The notes beneath the pieces were generated by a model. The model was not told the DNA's origin. It searched no databases and was given only the letters and a program-made list of their open reading frames with translations. The translations under genes were made by a program, and so were the position numbers. A stretch of DNA of 64,000 nt from Mycolicibacterium fallax (GTDB lineage: Bacteria; Actinomycetota; Actinomycetes; Mycobacteriales; Mycobacteriaceae). Positions 9,229 through 18,237 of this stretch are shown here, in pieces; positions within the stretch are counted from its first letter, which is position 1, and every line of letters starts with the position of its first letter. The DNA is taken from the NCBI RefSeq assembly GCF_010726955.1, contig NZ_AP022603.1, positions 1,922,001 through 1,986,000 on the forward strand. Direction: 5' to 3'.

Positions 9229-10563
9229 ATGGCTGATCTTCCGTTCGGATTCTCCTCAGGCGGGGACGGCGACGACCGCGACAAGGCGCGCGGCGCCGAC
9301 CCGTTCGGGCTGGGCGGGGCCGGGTTCAACCCCGGTGACCTGGGCGAGCTGTTCACCAAGCTGGGCCAGATGTTCGCCGGGGCGGGCAGCGCGATGGCGT
9401 CGGGCTCGGGCGGGGCGGTCAACTACGACCTGGCCCGCCAGCTGGCGTCCAACTCGATCGGGTTCGTCGCGCCGATCCCGGCCGGCACCACCCAGGCCGT
9501 CGGCGACGCCCTGCACCTGGCCGACACCTGGCTCGACGCGGTCACCGCGCTGCCCGCGGGCAGCACCTCGGCCGTGGCGTGGACCCCGTCGGACTGGATC
9601 GACCACACCCTGGGCACCTGGAAGCGGCTGTGCGACCCGGTCGCCGAGCAGATCTCCTCGGTGTGGACCCAGGCGATGCCCGAGGAGGCCAAGGCGATGG
9701 CCGGGCCGCTGCTGGCGATGATGTCGCAGATGGGCGGGATGGCGTTCGGCTCGCAGCTCGGGCAGGCGCTGGGCACGCTGAGCAAGGAGGTGCTGACCTC
9801 CACCGACATCGGGCTGCCGCTCGGGCCGGTCGGCACCGCCGCGCTGATGCCCGCGGCGATCGACGCGTTCTCCGAGGGCCTGGAGCAGCCCAAGAGCGAG
9901 ATCCTGACCTTCCTGGCCGCCCGCGAGGCCGCCCACCACCGGCTGTTCGCCGGGGTGCCGTGGCTGGCGCCGCAGCTGCTGGGCGCGGTCGAGTCCTACG
10001 CCAAGGGCATCACCATCGACATCTCCGGCATCGAGGAGCTGGCCCAGGGCCTGAACCCGATGGCGATGACCGACCCGGCGCAGATGGAGCAGCTGCTCGG
10101 CGAGGGCATCTTCGAGCCGAAGATCTCCCCCGAGCAGACCGCCGCCCTGGAGCGGCTGGAAACGCTGCTGGCGCTGGTCGAGGGCTGGGTGCAGACCGTC
10201 GTCGCCGCGGCGCTGGGCGACCGGCTGCCGGGCGCGGCGGCGCTGGCCGAGACGCTGCGCCGCCGGCGCGCCTCCGGCGGGCCGGCCGAGCAGACCTTCG
10301 CCACCCTGGTGGGCCTGGAGCTGCGGCCGCGCAAGATGCGCGAGGCGGCCGCGCTGTGGCAGCGGCTGACCGACGCCGTCGGGATCGACGTGCGCGAGGG
10401 CGTCTGGGGGCACCCGGACCTGCTGCCCGGCAGTGCCGACCTGGACGAGCCGGCCGGGTTCATCGACCGGGTGATCGGCGGGGACACCTCCGGTATCGAC
10501 GACGAGATCGCCAAGCTGGAGCGGCAGTTCGGCAGTCCCCCCGAGGACCCCAGCCAGGACTGA
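9229..10563 (+). CDS. DUF2342 zinc-dependent metalloprotease-like protein
   Basis: The 444-residue protein corresponds to Rv3195. A Gly-rich N-terminus (about 1-60) precedes the helical DUF2342/ZnMc_2 domain. The segment AAREAAHHRLFAGVPWL around residue 228 is the family's zincin-like site, in which the helix carries a non-canonical HExxH variant. It starts an apparent plus-strand series with the ThiF-like and ABC1 kinase genes, spaced 35 bp and about 60 bp. Substrate and process are unknown. Confidence 0.85.
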   Translation: MADLPFGFSSGGDGDDRDKARGADPFGLGGAGFNPGDLGELFTKLGQMFAGAGSAMASGSGGAVNYDLARQLASNSIGFVAPIPAGTTQAVGDALHLADTWLDAVTALPAGSTSAVAWTPSDWIDHTLGTWKRLCDPVAEQISSVWTQAMPEEAKAMAGPLLAMMSQMGGMAFGSQLGQALGTLSKEVLTSTDIGLPLGPVGTAALMPAAIDAFSEGLEQPKSEILTFLAAREAAHHRLFAGVPWLAPQLLGAVESYAKGITIDISGIEELAQGLNPMAMTDPAQMEQLLGEGIFEPKISPEQTAALERLETLLALVEGWVQTVVAAALGDRLPGAAALAETLRRRRASGGPAEQTFATLVGLELRPRKMREAAALWQRLTDAVGIDVREGVWGHPDLLPGSADLDEPAGFIDRVIGGDTSGIDDEIAKLERQFGSPPEDPSQD

Positions 10564-10598
10564 ACTGACAGCGCGCCGGCGGCGTGCTTGGCTGCGGT

Positions 10599-11429
10599 AT
10601 GACCGGACCGCGGTATCGGCTCGACCCGCATCTGGCGGTGCTGTGCCGGCCCGACGGCAGCGCCCAAATCGGCTGGGATCCGCGCCGCGCGGTGCTGGTC
10701 CGGCCCGACGACGGGCTCGATCCGGCCGGGCTGGCCGCGGTGCTTGCGGAACTGCAGGCCGGGGCCGAGCTGTCGTCGTTGACGGCGCGGTATCCGGGCC
10801 CGGTGATCGACGAGCTGGTGCGGGGGCTGCGCGCGGCGGGGTTGCTGGACGTCGCGCCGTCGGCGGCGGCGGTGCGGACCCCGGTGATCCGGGTGCATGG
10901 GCCCGGGCCGATCGCGACGGCGCTGGCCGACGGGCTGCGCTGCAGCGGTGCCCGGATCAGCCGCAGCACCGGCCCGCACTTCACCGTCAGTCCGGCCGGC
11001 ACCGACCTGGTGCTGCTGGCCGACACCCAGGTGGTCAACCCGCGACTGGTCCGCGAGCTGACCCGCGGGCGGGTCGCGCACCTGCCGGTGCGGTTTCGCG
11101 ACGGGCTCGGGGTGGTGGGGCCGCTGGTGCTGCCGGGCACGACGTCGTGCCTGCGCTGCGCGGATCTGCACCGCACCGACCGGGACCCGGAGTGGCCGGC
11201 GCTGGCCGCTCAGCTGCGCGACCGGGTCGGGTCGGCGGATCGGGCCACCCTGCTGGCGACGGTGGCGCTGGCGCTGCGGCAGGTGTCGGCGGTGATGGCG
11301 GCGGTCCGGTCCGGCGGGTCCGGGTCTGGGCCGGCGCCGGCGACGCTGTGGACGACGCTGGAGGTCGATGTCGGGGCGGGGTCGATCCTGACCCGGCGCT
11401 GGCCCAAGCATCCGGCCTGCGGCTGCTGA
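10599..11429 (+). CDS. ThiF/cyclodehydratase-like protein (TOMM E1-like)
   Basis: The 276-residue protein corresponds to Rv3196. Residues 1-85 look like a winged-helix, RiPP-recognition-like segment, and the rest like the cyclodehydratase partner domain of thiazole/oxazole peptide systems. Two Cys pairs, SCLRC near residue 185 and PACGC at the extreme C-terminus, could hold the structural zinc of that family. No glycine-rich ATP loop of true E1 enzymes is obvious. No YcaO gene or precursor peptide is nearby, so it is an orphan. Adjacent genes encode a metalloprotease and an ABC1 kinase, a grouping kept in M. tuberculosis. Confidence 0.75.
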   Translation: MTGPRYRLDPHLAVLCRPDGSAQIGWDPRRAVLVRPDDGLDPAGLAAVLAELQAGAELSSLTARYPGPVIDELVRGLRAAGLLDVAPSAAAVRTPVIRVHGPGPIATALADGLRCSGARISRSTGPHFTVSPAGTDLVLLADTQVVNPRLVRELTRGRVAHLPVRFRDGLGVVGPLVLPGTTSCLRCADLHRTDRDPEWPALAAQLRDRVGSADRATLLATVALALRQVSAVMAAVRSGGSGSGPAPATLWTTLEVDVGAGSILTRRWPKHPACGC

Positions 11430-11487
11430 CAGCGCGCGTTGCCAATAGCCGCGGTTATGTTCAGCCGGTTGGGGGATGATGGTCCGC

Positions 11488-12813
11488 GTGGCAGAGATCA
11501 AGCGCACCGGGATGGCCCGCAACGCCAAGCTGGTCGGGTTGGCCGGCGGGGTGGCGGGCCGCGCCGCACTGGGCCTGGGCAAGCGGCTGACCGGCGCGTC
11601 CAAGGATGAGGTCAACGCCGAGCTGATGGACAAGGCCGCCAAGCAGCTGTTTCAGGTGCTCGGGGAGCTCAAGGGCGGCGCGATGAAGGTCGGGCAGGCG
11701 CTGTCGGTGATGGAGGCCGCGATCCCCGAGCAGTACGGCAAGCCGTACCGCGAGGCGCTGACCAAGCTGCAGAAGGACGCGCCGCCGCTGCCGGCGGACA
11801 AGGTGCACCGGGTGCTCGACGGGCAGCTCGGGACCCGCTGGCGGGAGCGTTTCGCGTCGTTCGACGACGCGCCGAAGGCGTCGGCGAGCATCGGGCAGGT
11901 GCACAAGGCGGTGTGGCACGACGGGCGCGAGGTGGCCGTCAAGATCCAGTACCCGGGTGCCGACGAGGCGCTGCGCGCGGACCTGAAGACGATGAAGCGG
12001 CTGGTGTCGGTGTTCAAGCAGGTGGCGCCGGGCGCGGACGTGCAGGGCGTGATCGACGAGCTGATCGAGCGCACCGAGATGGAGTTGGACTACCGGCTGG
12101 AGGCCGACAATCAGCGGGCGTTCGCCAAGGCCTACGACGGGCATCCGCACTTCGTGGTGCCGCACGTGGTGGCCAGCGCGCCGAAGGTGGTGATCAGCGA
12201 GTGGATCGAGGGCATTCCGCTGGCGGAGATCATCCGCAACGGCACCCGCGAGCAGCGCGATCTGATGGGCTACCGGCTGTTCGAACTGACCAGCGACGCG
12301 CCGCTGCGGGTCGGGCTGATGCACGGCGATCCGCATCCGGGGAACTTCATGCTGATGCCCGGGAACAAGATGGGCATCATCGACTTCGGTGCGGTGGCGC
12401 CGATGCCGGGCGGGCAGCCCCGCGAGCTGGGCGAGATCCTGCGGTACTCGGTGGACAAGGAGTACGACAAGCTGCTGCCGACGATGGAGCGGATCGGCTT
12501 CATCCAGTCCGGCGGTCAGGTCTCGACTGTCAACATCGACGACATCGACAACATGCTCAGGCAGTACGTCGAGCCGCTGGGGGTGCCGGTCTTCCACTAC
12601 AACCGCAAGTGGTTGCAGCGGATGGCGGCGAACAACATGGACCGGGCCCCCGGGCAGCTCAAGACGGCGCGGCAGATGAACATCCCGCCGCGATTGATCA
12701 TCCCGATGCGGGTGATCGCCTCGATTGTGGCGATCTCGTGCCAGCTGGACGCGCACGTGCCGGTGCGGCAGATCGCCGACGAGCTGGTGCCGGGGTTCGC
12801 GGACGCGGAGTAG
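11488..12813 (+). CDS. ABC1/ADCK-type atypical kinase
   Basis: The 441-residue protein is the Rv3197 homologue of the UbiB/ABC1 family. It shows the KxGQ signature (GAMKVGQALSVM, near 67), the ATP-binding Lys in VAVKIQYPG, the catalytic-loop block GLMHGDPHPGNF and the DFG motif in GIIDFGAVAP. The Ala-rich nucleotide loop ASASIGQVH is also present. GTG 11488 aligns with the M. tuberculosis start; two ATGs at 11476 and 11479 would add four residues. Family members in mycobacteria have been linked to macrolide resistance, and WhiB7 lies next downstream, which is suggestive context only. Confidence 0.88.
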   Translation: MAEIKRTGMARNAKLVGLAGGVAGRAALGLGKRLTGASKDEVNAELMDKAAKQLFQVLGELKGGAMKVGQALSVMEAAIPEQYGKPYREALTKLQKDAPPLPADKVHRVLDGQLGTRWRERFASFDDAPKASASIGQVHKAVWHDGREVAVKIQYPGADEALRADLKTMKRLVSVFKQVAPGADVQGVIDELIERTEMELDYRLEADNQRAFAKAYDGHPHFVVPHVVASAPKVVISEWIEGIPLAEIIRNGTREQRDLMGYRLFELTSDAPLRVGLMHGDPHPGNFMLMPGNKMGIIDFGAVAPMPGGQPRELGEILRYSVDKEYDKLLPTMERIGFIQSGGQVSTVNIDDIDNMLRQYVEPLGVPVFHYNRKWLQRMAANNMDRAPGQLKTARQMNIPPRLIIPMRVIASIVAISCQLDAHVPVRQIADELVPGFADAE

Positions 12814-13343
12814 AGCGCGGGGCTACCGGCGGCGGGGCGGGGCCGGCTGGCGGGCACCATCGGCCCCGGCAGGCTCAGCACGCACCAGAGCCACAACAGA
12901 CACTGGCGCCTCAGTGAACACCGGCGCCTCAGCAGGCCCGCCATCGAAGGCATGCGCCGAGTGCCCACCTATGAGCGACGGATTCTCGCCCCTAGCGACT
13001 CTGTGCCACGGTGAGCGACAACCCCCGGCTGGCCGAAAGGAAGCACGTGGGGCGGGCGAGGCAAGGGGGCCGGTCCGCGCCGGGCAGCGGGCCCGACCGA
13101 ACCGGAGCCGACAGCCGGAGGGCGCACCAGAGCGAGAGGGCCGGTCAGCTCGGCGTGGAGCGGCCAAACCGGCCGGCTCAGGAGCAGCCAGGCCGGCCGA
13201 GTCAGGAGTGCCCGCCGGCCGAGTCAGGAGTGCCCGCCGGCCCTGACCCCAAGTGGGCCGGCCCAACCCCACACCAGGGGCAGACCGGCCACCCCTCACC
13301 AGGGGCCGGCCCAATCCCTCACCAGGGGCGGGCCGGCCCACCG
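12814..13343. repeat. GC-rich intergenic repeats between ABC1 kinase and whiB7
   Basis: I see no supported gene in these 530 bases. The region holds a 22-bp perfect tandem duplication (13193-13214 and 13215-13236, unit beginning CCGGCCGAGTCAGG), with a diverged copy upstream. It is followed by three copies of a CACCAGGGGC-containing block at about 13270-13330. Reading frames through it are open only because of the base composition. It may form the 3' untranslated region and transcription stop for whiB7. Confidence 0.55.
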
Positions 13344-13610
13344 TCAGGCGGCGGCGGGGGTCTTGCGGGGGCGGCCGCGGGGGCGCTTGCGGGCGACGAT
13401 CGCTCCCCGCTCCAGGATCTCCCCGCCCCAGACGCCCCAGGGCTCGGCGCGCTCGAGAGCGGCCGTCAGGCAGGCCCGTCGCAGCGGGCACGCGCCACAC
13501 AGCTGCTTGGCCGTCTCCAGGTCCGCCGGGTCGTCGGCGAACCACAGGTCCGCATCGTTGACATGACACGGCAGGGCGGGGCGCGTTCGTTCGAGGGTCG
13601 GTGCGGTCAT
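13344..13610 (-). CDS. whiB7: WhiB7 antibiotic-resistance regulator
   Basis: The 88-residue protein has the four Fe-S ligands Cys15, Cys38, Cys41 and Cys47, the EPWGVWGGE turn, and a C-terminal AT-hook RGRPRK. That AT-hook separates WhiB7 from other WhiB proteins. WhiB7 binds the sigma-A subunit and AT-rich DNA just upstream of -35 elements to induce intrinsic drug-resistance genes and itself. ATG 13610 is used; a GTG nine bases earlier is possible. The gene has a leader of about 400 nt with a uORF and an attenuator, and it follows uvrD2 on the same strand. Confidence 0.95.
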   Translation of the reverse strand: MTAPTLERTRPALPCHVNDADLWFADDPADLETAKQLCGACPLRRACLTAALERAEPWGVWGGEILERGAIVARKRPRGRPRKTPAAA

Positions 13611-13702
13611 CGTGTTCACCTGCTTCCTGGTCGGGCGAGTCGATCGCGGGAGCGACTCGGTGGGGCCGGAGCGGTGACCAGGGTTTCGGCGGGCTGTCCC
13701 GC

Positions 13703-13746
13703 GAAAAACAATGGCCACGGATCCGGGTGATCGGGTCCGTGGCCAT
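13703..13746 (-). terminator. whiB7 leader attenuator
   Basis: On the minus strand an 11-bp stem (ATGGCCACGGA with TCCGTGGCCAT), extended by further G-C pairs, is followed by TGTTTTT. It starts 21 nt after the stop of the leader uORF and ends about 90 nt before whiB7. Position and form fit the known ribosome-mediated attenuation of whiB7: stalling on the uORF would allow an alternative fold and read-through. Confidence 0.82.
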
Positions 13747-13767
13747 TTCGGCTGCTCGTGGTTCTGG

Positions 13768-13959
13768 CTAGGCAAAACCTCGAATCGGGGACCCGGTCGT
13801 CGCGGCGTGACGCTTGGCCGCCGGAGCGGCGGCAGCGGCCTGCCAGCCGGCAAACGGCGCGGCGGCGGCATGCCAGGCGGCAAACAGCGCAACGGTCGCC
13901 AGGGCGGCGACGGGAGCGGCGAACTGCACGGCATCCACGGTTACGGTGATGCTGTTCAT
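13768..13959 (-). CDS. whiB7 leader peptide (uORF)
   Basis: A 63-residue reading frame begins MNSITVTVDAVQF and is unusually Ala-rich and hydrophobic. GAGGAGGGG sits six bases before the ATG, a stronger ribosome site than that of whiB7. It lies between the predicted whiB7 promoter and the attenuator hairpin. whiB7 leaders of other mycobacteria carry a translated uORF that senses ribosome inhibition, so the same role is inferred here. The peptide itself probably has no separate function. Confidence 0.75.
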   Translation of the reverse strand: MNSITVTVDAVQFAAPVAALATVALFAAWHAAAAPFAGWQAAAAAPAAKRHAATTGSPIRGFA

Positions 13960-14027
13960 GTCGCCCCTCCTCTCGGGTCCGAAAATTTCCACGTGTCGAC
14001 GGCCGGCTGGCACGGTCGACGGGTTCG

Positions 14028-14066
14028 AGGCTAACCGCCCCGCGGCGATCGCCACAACCCATTTTT
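14028..14066 (-). promoter_or_regulatory. WhiB7-type autoregulated promoter
   Basis: On the minus strand AAAAAT (14061-14066) lies four bases upstream of a -35 TTGTGG (14052-14057), then an 18-nt spacer and a -10 TAGCCT (14028-14033, TANNNT form). An AT-rich patch just upstream of -35 is what the WhiB7 AT-hook recognises. Transcription would begin near 14020, about 60 nt before the uORF. Confidence 0.65.
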
Positions 14067-14093
14067 GACCTGCGGTTATGTGTCCCTCATCGC

Positions 14094-16214
14094 TCAGCCG
14101 TCGGCGCGGGCGCGCACCATCGCCAACACGTCGTCGCCGAACTGCTCCAGTTTGCGCGCGCCGATCCCGGGAATCGCGGTCAGCGCCGCCGCGTCGGTGG
14201 GCAGCGATTCGGCGATCGCGATCAGGGTGTTGTCGGTGAACACCACGTAGGCGGGCACCTTCAGCTCGTCCTTCATCCGCGAGCGCCAGTCCTTCAGCTC
14301 GGCCAACAGCGTCTCGTCCAGATTCGACGGGCAGGTCGAACACCGGCCGACGATGATCGCGTCCCGCTCGCTCAGCACCGCGTTGCACACCCGGCACCGC
14401 GCCGGCCCACCCTTGCCGCGCCGCGACCCGGACCGAGCCGGGCGGGCCGCCGTCGTCGCGCTCTGCGGCGCGATCCCGTTGAGGAACCGCGACGGCCGCC
14501 GGGACTGCCGGCCACCCGGCGCCCGGGCCAGCGCCCAGCTCAGGCCGAGATGCTCGCGCGCCCGGGTCACCCCGACGTAGAGCAGCCTGCGCTCCTCCTC
14601 GACCGCCTCGCTGTCCGGGCCGTGCGCCAGCGCATGCGAGATCGGCAGGGTGTTGTCGGCCAGCCCGACCAGGAACACCGCATCCCACTCCAGCCCCTTG
14701 GCCGCGTGCAGCGACGCCAGCGTGACGCCCTGCACCACCGGTGGGTGCCGGGAGTCGGCGCGCACCCGCAGCTCGGCGACCAGCGCGGGCAGGTCCAGCT
14801 CCGGGCGCAGCGTGAGCTCCTCGTCGACCAGCTCGGCCAGCGCGTCCAGGGCGTCCCAGCGTTCCCGGGCCCGCGCGCCGGTCGGCGGCGCCGCGGTCAG
14901 CCCCAGCGGTTCGAGCAGCTCGCGGACCAGCCCGGCCAGGTCGGTGTCCGGGTCGGGCCGACGCTCGGCGGCGCGCTGCAGCGCGACCAGCGCCTGCCGG
15001 ATCTCCTGGCGGCTGAAGAACCCCTCGCCGCCGCGGACCTGGAACGGGATGGACGCCGCGGTCAGCGCCTCCTCGTACACCTCGGACTGGGCGTTGATCC
15101 GGTACAGCACGGCGATCTCGGCGGGCTCGGTGCCGGCCTCGATCAACGCGGCGATGGCCCGCGCCACCCCGGTGGCCTCGGCGACCTCGTCGGGATACTC
15201 GTCGAACGTCGGCTCCGGGCCGGGCGGGCGCTGTCCGATCAACTGCAGCCGGCTGCCGGCGACCCGGCCGCGCGCCGCCCCGATCACCCGGTTGGCCAGC
15301 GACACCACCTGCGGGGTGGACCGGTAGTCGCGCTCCAGCCGCACCACCGTCGCCTCCGGGTAGCGCCGGGAGAAGTCCAGCAGGTAGTTGGGGGTGGCGC
15401 CGGTGAACGAGTAGATGGTCTGGTTGGCGTCGCCGACGACGGTCAGGTCGTCGCGCTCCCCCAGCCACGCCGTCAGCACCCGGTGCTGCAGCGGGGTGAC
15501 GTCCTGGAACTCGTCGACGACAAAGCAGCGGTACCGGTCGCGGAACTCCCCGGCGACCGCGGCGTCGTTCTCGATGGCCGCGGCGGTGTGCAGCAGCAGG
15601 TCGTCGAAGTCCAGCAGCGCCACCTCGCCGCGGGCCTTGAGCGACTCGTAGTTCGCGTACACGGTGGCGATCTGGGCGGCGTCCATCGGCACGTCGCGGG
15701 CGGTCTTGGCGGCCGCGGCGGCGTAGCCCTCCGGGGTGATCAGCGACGCCTTGGCCCACTCGATCTCGCCGGCCAGGTCCCGGACGGTGTCGGTGCCGGT
15801 GCCGACCCTGGCCCGGTTGGCGGCCTGCGCGACGATGGCGAACTTGCTGTCCAGCAGCTGCCAGCCGGTGCCGCCGACCACCCGGGGCCAGAAGTACTGC
15901 AGCTGACGGCGGGCGGCGGCGTGAAAGGTCAGGGCCTGCACCGAGCCGAGCCGGGCCACCCCGCCGTCGCACGACTCCAGCGCGCGCAGCCGGCCGCGCA
16001 TCTCCCCGGCGGCGCGGGCGGTGAACGTCACCGCCAGCACCTGCGAGGCCGCGACGTGGCCGGAGGCCACCAGGTGCGCGATCCGGTGGGTGATGGTCCG
16101 GGTCTTGCCGGTGCCGGCGCCGGCCAGCACGCACACCGGGCCGCGCCCGGCCAGCACGGCCGCACGCTGCTCGTCGTCGAGACCGGCCACCAGGGCCGAG
16201 GAGATCGCGTTCAT
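14094..16214 (-). CDS. uvrD2: ATP-dependent DNA helicase UvrD2
   Basis: The 706-residue superfamily 1A helicase has Walker A GAGTGKT (near 35), motif II VVDEFQD, motif [16 protein letters not shown] and motif [10 protein letters not shown]. The mycobacterial UvrD2 form adds a tetracysteine zinc motif (CRVC and CSTC, about 580-610) and a C-terminal HRDC domain (about 635-700). UvrD2 is essential in M. tuberculosis and unwinds 3'-tailed duplexes in repair. It is divergent from mycoredoxin-1. Confidence 0.95.
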   Translation of the reverse strand: MNAISSALVAGLDDEQRAAVLAGRGPVCVLAGAGTGKTRTITHRIAHLVASGHVAASQVLAVTFTARAAGEMRGRLRALESCDGGVARLGSVQALTFHAAARRQLQYFWPRVVGGTGWQLLDSKFAIVAQAANRARVGTGTDTVRDLAGEIEWAKASLITPEGYAAAAAKTARDVPMDAAQIATVYANYESLKARGEVALLDFDDLLLHTAAAIENDAAVAGEFRDRYRCFVVDEFQDVTPLQHRVLTAWLGERDDLTVVGDANQTIYSFTGATPNYLLDFSRRYPEATVVRLERDYRSTPQVVSLANRVIGAARGRVAGSRLQLIGQRPPGPEPTFDEYPDEVAEATGVARAIAALIEAGTEPAEIAVLYRINAQSEVYEEALTAASIPFQVRGGEGFFSRQEIRQALVALQRAAERRPDPDTDLAGLVRELLEPLGLTAAPPTGARARERWDALDALAELVDEELTLRPELDLPALVAELRVRADSRHPPVVQGVTLASLHAAKGLEWDAVFLVGLADNTLPISHALAHGPDSEAVEEERRLLYVGVTRAREHLGLSWALARAPGGRQSRRPSRFLNGIAPQSATTAARPARSGSRRGKGGPARCRVCNAVLSERDAIIVGRCSTCPSNLDETLLAELKDWRSRMKDELKVPAYVVFTDNTLIAIAESLPTDAAALTAIPGIGARKLEQFGDDVLAMVRARADG

Positions 16215-16270
16215 GGTTCGCGCCCAGTCTGTCAGGCCGCACCGACAGGTCCGATACGTTGGTAGGCACT

Positions 16271-16513
16271 ATGAGCGACCAACTGATCATGTACACCACG
16301 GTGTGGTGCGGCTACTGCCGCCGGCTGGAAACCCAGATGAAGGCCGCCGGCATCGACTACGGCAAGGTCGACATCGAGCACGATCCGGCGGCCGCGAAGT
16401 TCGTGGCCGGGGTCAACGGCGGCAATCAGACCGTCCCGACGCTGAAGTTCCCCGACGGCAGCACGATGACCAACCCGAGCATCCGCGAGGTCAAGGCGAA
16501 GCTGGGCATCTGA
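16271..16513 (+). CDS. mrx1: Mycoredoxin-1
   Basis: This 80-residue glutaredoxin-fold protein has the CGYC active site (Cys13 and Cys16) and the cis-Pro TVPT motif. It corresponds to Rv3198A. Mrx1 reduces mycothiolated proteins using mycothiol as electron source. Its stop overlaps the start of the receptor kinase gene as ATGA, so the two are translationally coupled in this genome, unlike M. tuberculosis, where nudC follows directly. Confidence 0.93.
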   Translation: MSDQLIMYTTVWCGYCRRLETQMKAAGIDYGKVDIEHDPAAAKFVAGVNGGNQTVPTLKFPDGSTMTNPSIREVKAKLGI

Positions 16514-18225
16514 TGACCGCGGAGGCCGGCATGGACGAGGAGTTCGGCCGGTACCGGCTGCGCGGGACCCTCGGCACCGGCGGGATGGGTCAGGTGTACC
16601 GGGCCTACGACACCGCGCTCAACCGCGAGGTCGCGCTGAAGGTGCTGCACGCCGGGGCGGCCAGCGACCCGGTGTTCGTGGCCCGGTTCAAGCGCGAGGC
16701 GCTGGTGGCGGCCGGCATCGACGAGCCGCACGTGGTGCCGATCTATGACTCCGGGGAGATCAACGGCCGGCTGTTCATCGCGATGCGGCTGATCGCCGGA
16801 ACCGACGTCGCCAGCATGCTCAAAAAGGGCCCGCTGCCGCCCGAGCAGGCCGTGTCGCTGATCGAACAGGCCGCTGCCGCACTGGATTCCGCGCACGACG
16901 CCGGTCTGGAGCACCGCGACATCAAGCCCGGCAACCTGCTCGTCACGCCGAAGAACTTCCTGTACCTGATCGACTTCGGGATCGCCCGCGCGCCCGGCGA
17001 GGCGCAGCTGACCAACACCGATGCGACGATCGGGACCGCGGCCTACATCGCGCCGGAGCGGCTCACCCGCGGTGTCGCCGACCACCGCGCCGACGTCTAC
17101 TCGCTGGCCTGCGTGCTCTTCGAGTGCCTCACCGGGTCCAAGCCGTATGCCGGGGAGTCGCTGGAGCGTCAGCTCTACGCGCACGTGCACGAGCCGCCGC
17201 CGCGGCCCAGCGAGGTCAACCCGGCGGTGCCCGCGGCGTTCGACGCGGTCATCGCCCGGGGCATGGCCGTGGACCCCGACCAGCGCTTCAGCAGCGCCCC
17301 GTCGCTGGCCGCGGCCGCCCGGGCCGCGCTCACCGAGGGCGGGTCGGCGCCGGTGCTGTCCACCGCAGAGATGGCGATGCCGGACTTCACCGGGGAGCTG
17401 CCGACGCCTACCGGGCCTACCGGGCCGGGTGGGCCGTTCGGTCCGAACCCGACGCGGCAGCTGGAAACCCCCGGCCCGGGCTACCCCGACACCCGGATCC
17501 TGCCGGCCGATGCGCTGCCCCCTGCCGTGCTGCCCCCTGCCGTGCCGCCTCCTGCTGTGCCGCCTCCTGCCGTGCCGCCGCCGGCGGTCGTGCCCGCGGC
17601 CGTGGCGCCGACTCCCCCGCCGCTGCCGCCGGAGCTCGCCGAACCCGCGGAGACCCCGGCACCGAACCGGCGGCGCCGCTGGATCGTCGTGCTGGCCGCC
17701 GCGGCGGCCGCGGTGATGCTGGTCGTCGCCGTCGCGATCGGGCTCCCCGGCGGCGACGACGCCGCCGAGCCCGGTCCCGTCGTCACGCCGACGCAGGCCA
17801 CGGTGTTCTCGGTCGGCGGTGAACCCGACCACCCGGACCGGGCCGGGCGGGCCATCGACGGCAACCCGGACACCGGGTGGACCACCGACATCTACTCCGA
17901 CGCGACGCCGTTCCCGACCTTCAAGGCCGGCGTCGGCCTGATGCTCACCCTGCCCAGCCCGACCCGGGTCGCCACCGTGAGCGTGGCGGTACCCAGCACC
18001 GGAACCGCCGTCGAGATCCGCTCGGCGCAGACCGCCAACCCCGCGTCGCTGGCCGACACCACCGTGCTGGCCGGGCCGACCACCCTGACCCCCGGCGACA
18101 ACACCATCACCGTCGGCGCGACAGAGCCGACATCCCATCTGCTGGTGTGGATTTCCACCCTCGGCAGCACCGACGGCCAGAGCCGCACCCGGCTCTCGGA
18201 GATCGTGGTCCACGCCGCCAGGTAG
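16513..18225 (+). CDS. Receptor Ser/Thr protein kinase with MurJ-like ectodomain
   Basis: The product has 570 residues. An N-terminal Hanks-type kinase domain (about 12-275) shows the glycine loop GTGGMGQVY, Lys in VALKVL, catalytic loop HRDIKPGN, DFG and APE motifs, so it should be active. A Pro-rich juxtamembrane region with PPAVPPPAV repeats follows, then one membrane helix (about 396-416). The outer domain of about 150 residues has AIDGNPDTGW and FPTFKAGVGLMLTL, matching the galactose-binding-like domain at the C-terminus of mycobacterial MurJ/MviN. Because of this, peptidoglycan or lipid II sensing is a plausible inference. It is an insertion relative to the M. tuberculosis order. Confidence 0.88.
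   Translation: MTAEAGMDEEFGRYRLRGTLGTGGMGQVYRAYDTALNREVALKVLHAGAASDPVFVARFKREALVAAGIDEPHVVPIYDSGEINGRLFIAMRLIAGTDVASMLKKGPLPPEQAVSLIEQAAAALDSAHDAGLEHRDIKPGNLLVTPKNFLYLIDFGIARAPGEAQLTNTDATIGTAAYIAPERLTRGVADHRADVYSLACVLFECLTGSKPYAGESLERQLYAHVHEPPPRPSEVNPAVPAAFDAVIARGMAVDPDQRFSSAPSLAAAARAALTEGGSAPVLSTAEMAMPDFTGELPTPTGPTGPGGPFGPNPTRQLETPGPGYPDTRILPADALPPAVLPPAVPPPAVPPPAVPPPAVVPAAVAPTPPPLPPELAEPAETPAPNRRRRWIVVLAAAAAAVMLVVAVAIGLPGGDDAAEPGPVVTPTQATVFSVGGEPDHPDRAGRAIDGNPDTGWTTDIYSDATPFPTFKAGVGLMLTLPSPTRVATVSVAVPSTGTAVEIRSAQTANPASLADTTVLAGPTTLTPGDNTITVGATEPTSHLLVWISTLGSTDGQSRTRLSEIVVHAAR
17515..17590 (+). repeat. PPAV-encoding tandem repeats inside kinase gene
   Basis: Five 15-18 bp imperfect repeats of CCTGCCGTGCTGCC type encode the repeated PPAV units of the kinase juxtamembrane linker. 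Such in-frame repeats are prone to length change between strains. Confidence 0.7.
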
Positions 18226-18237
18226 GACGCCGGGTGG

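Noticed and set aside
12823..13746. Minus-strand frame of 307 codons across whiB7 and its 3' region
   Set aside because: It starts inside the attenuator stem and runs in the wrong frame through whiB7; it follows the repeats only because of base composition.
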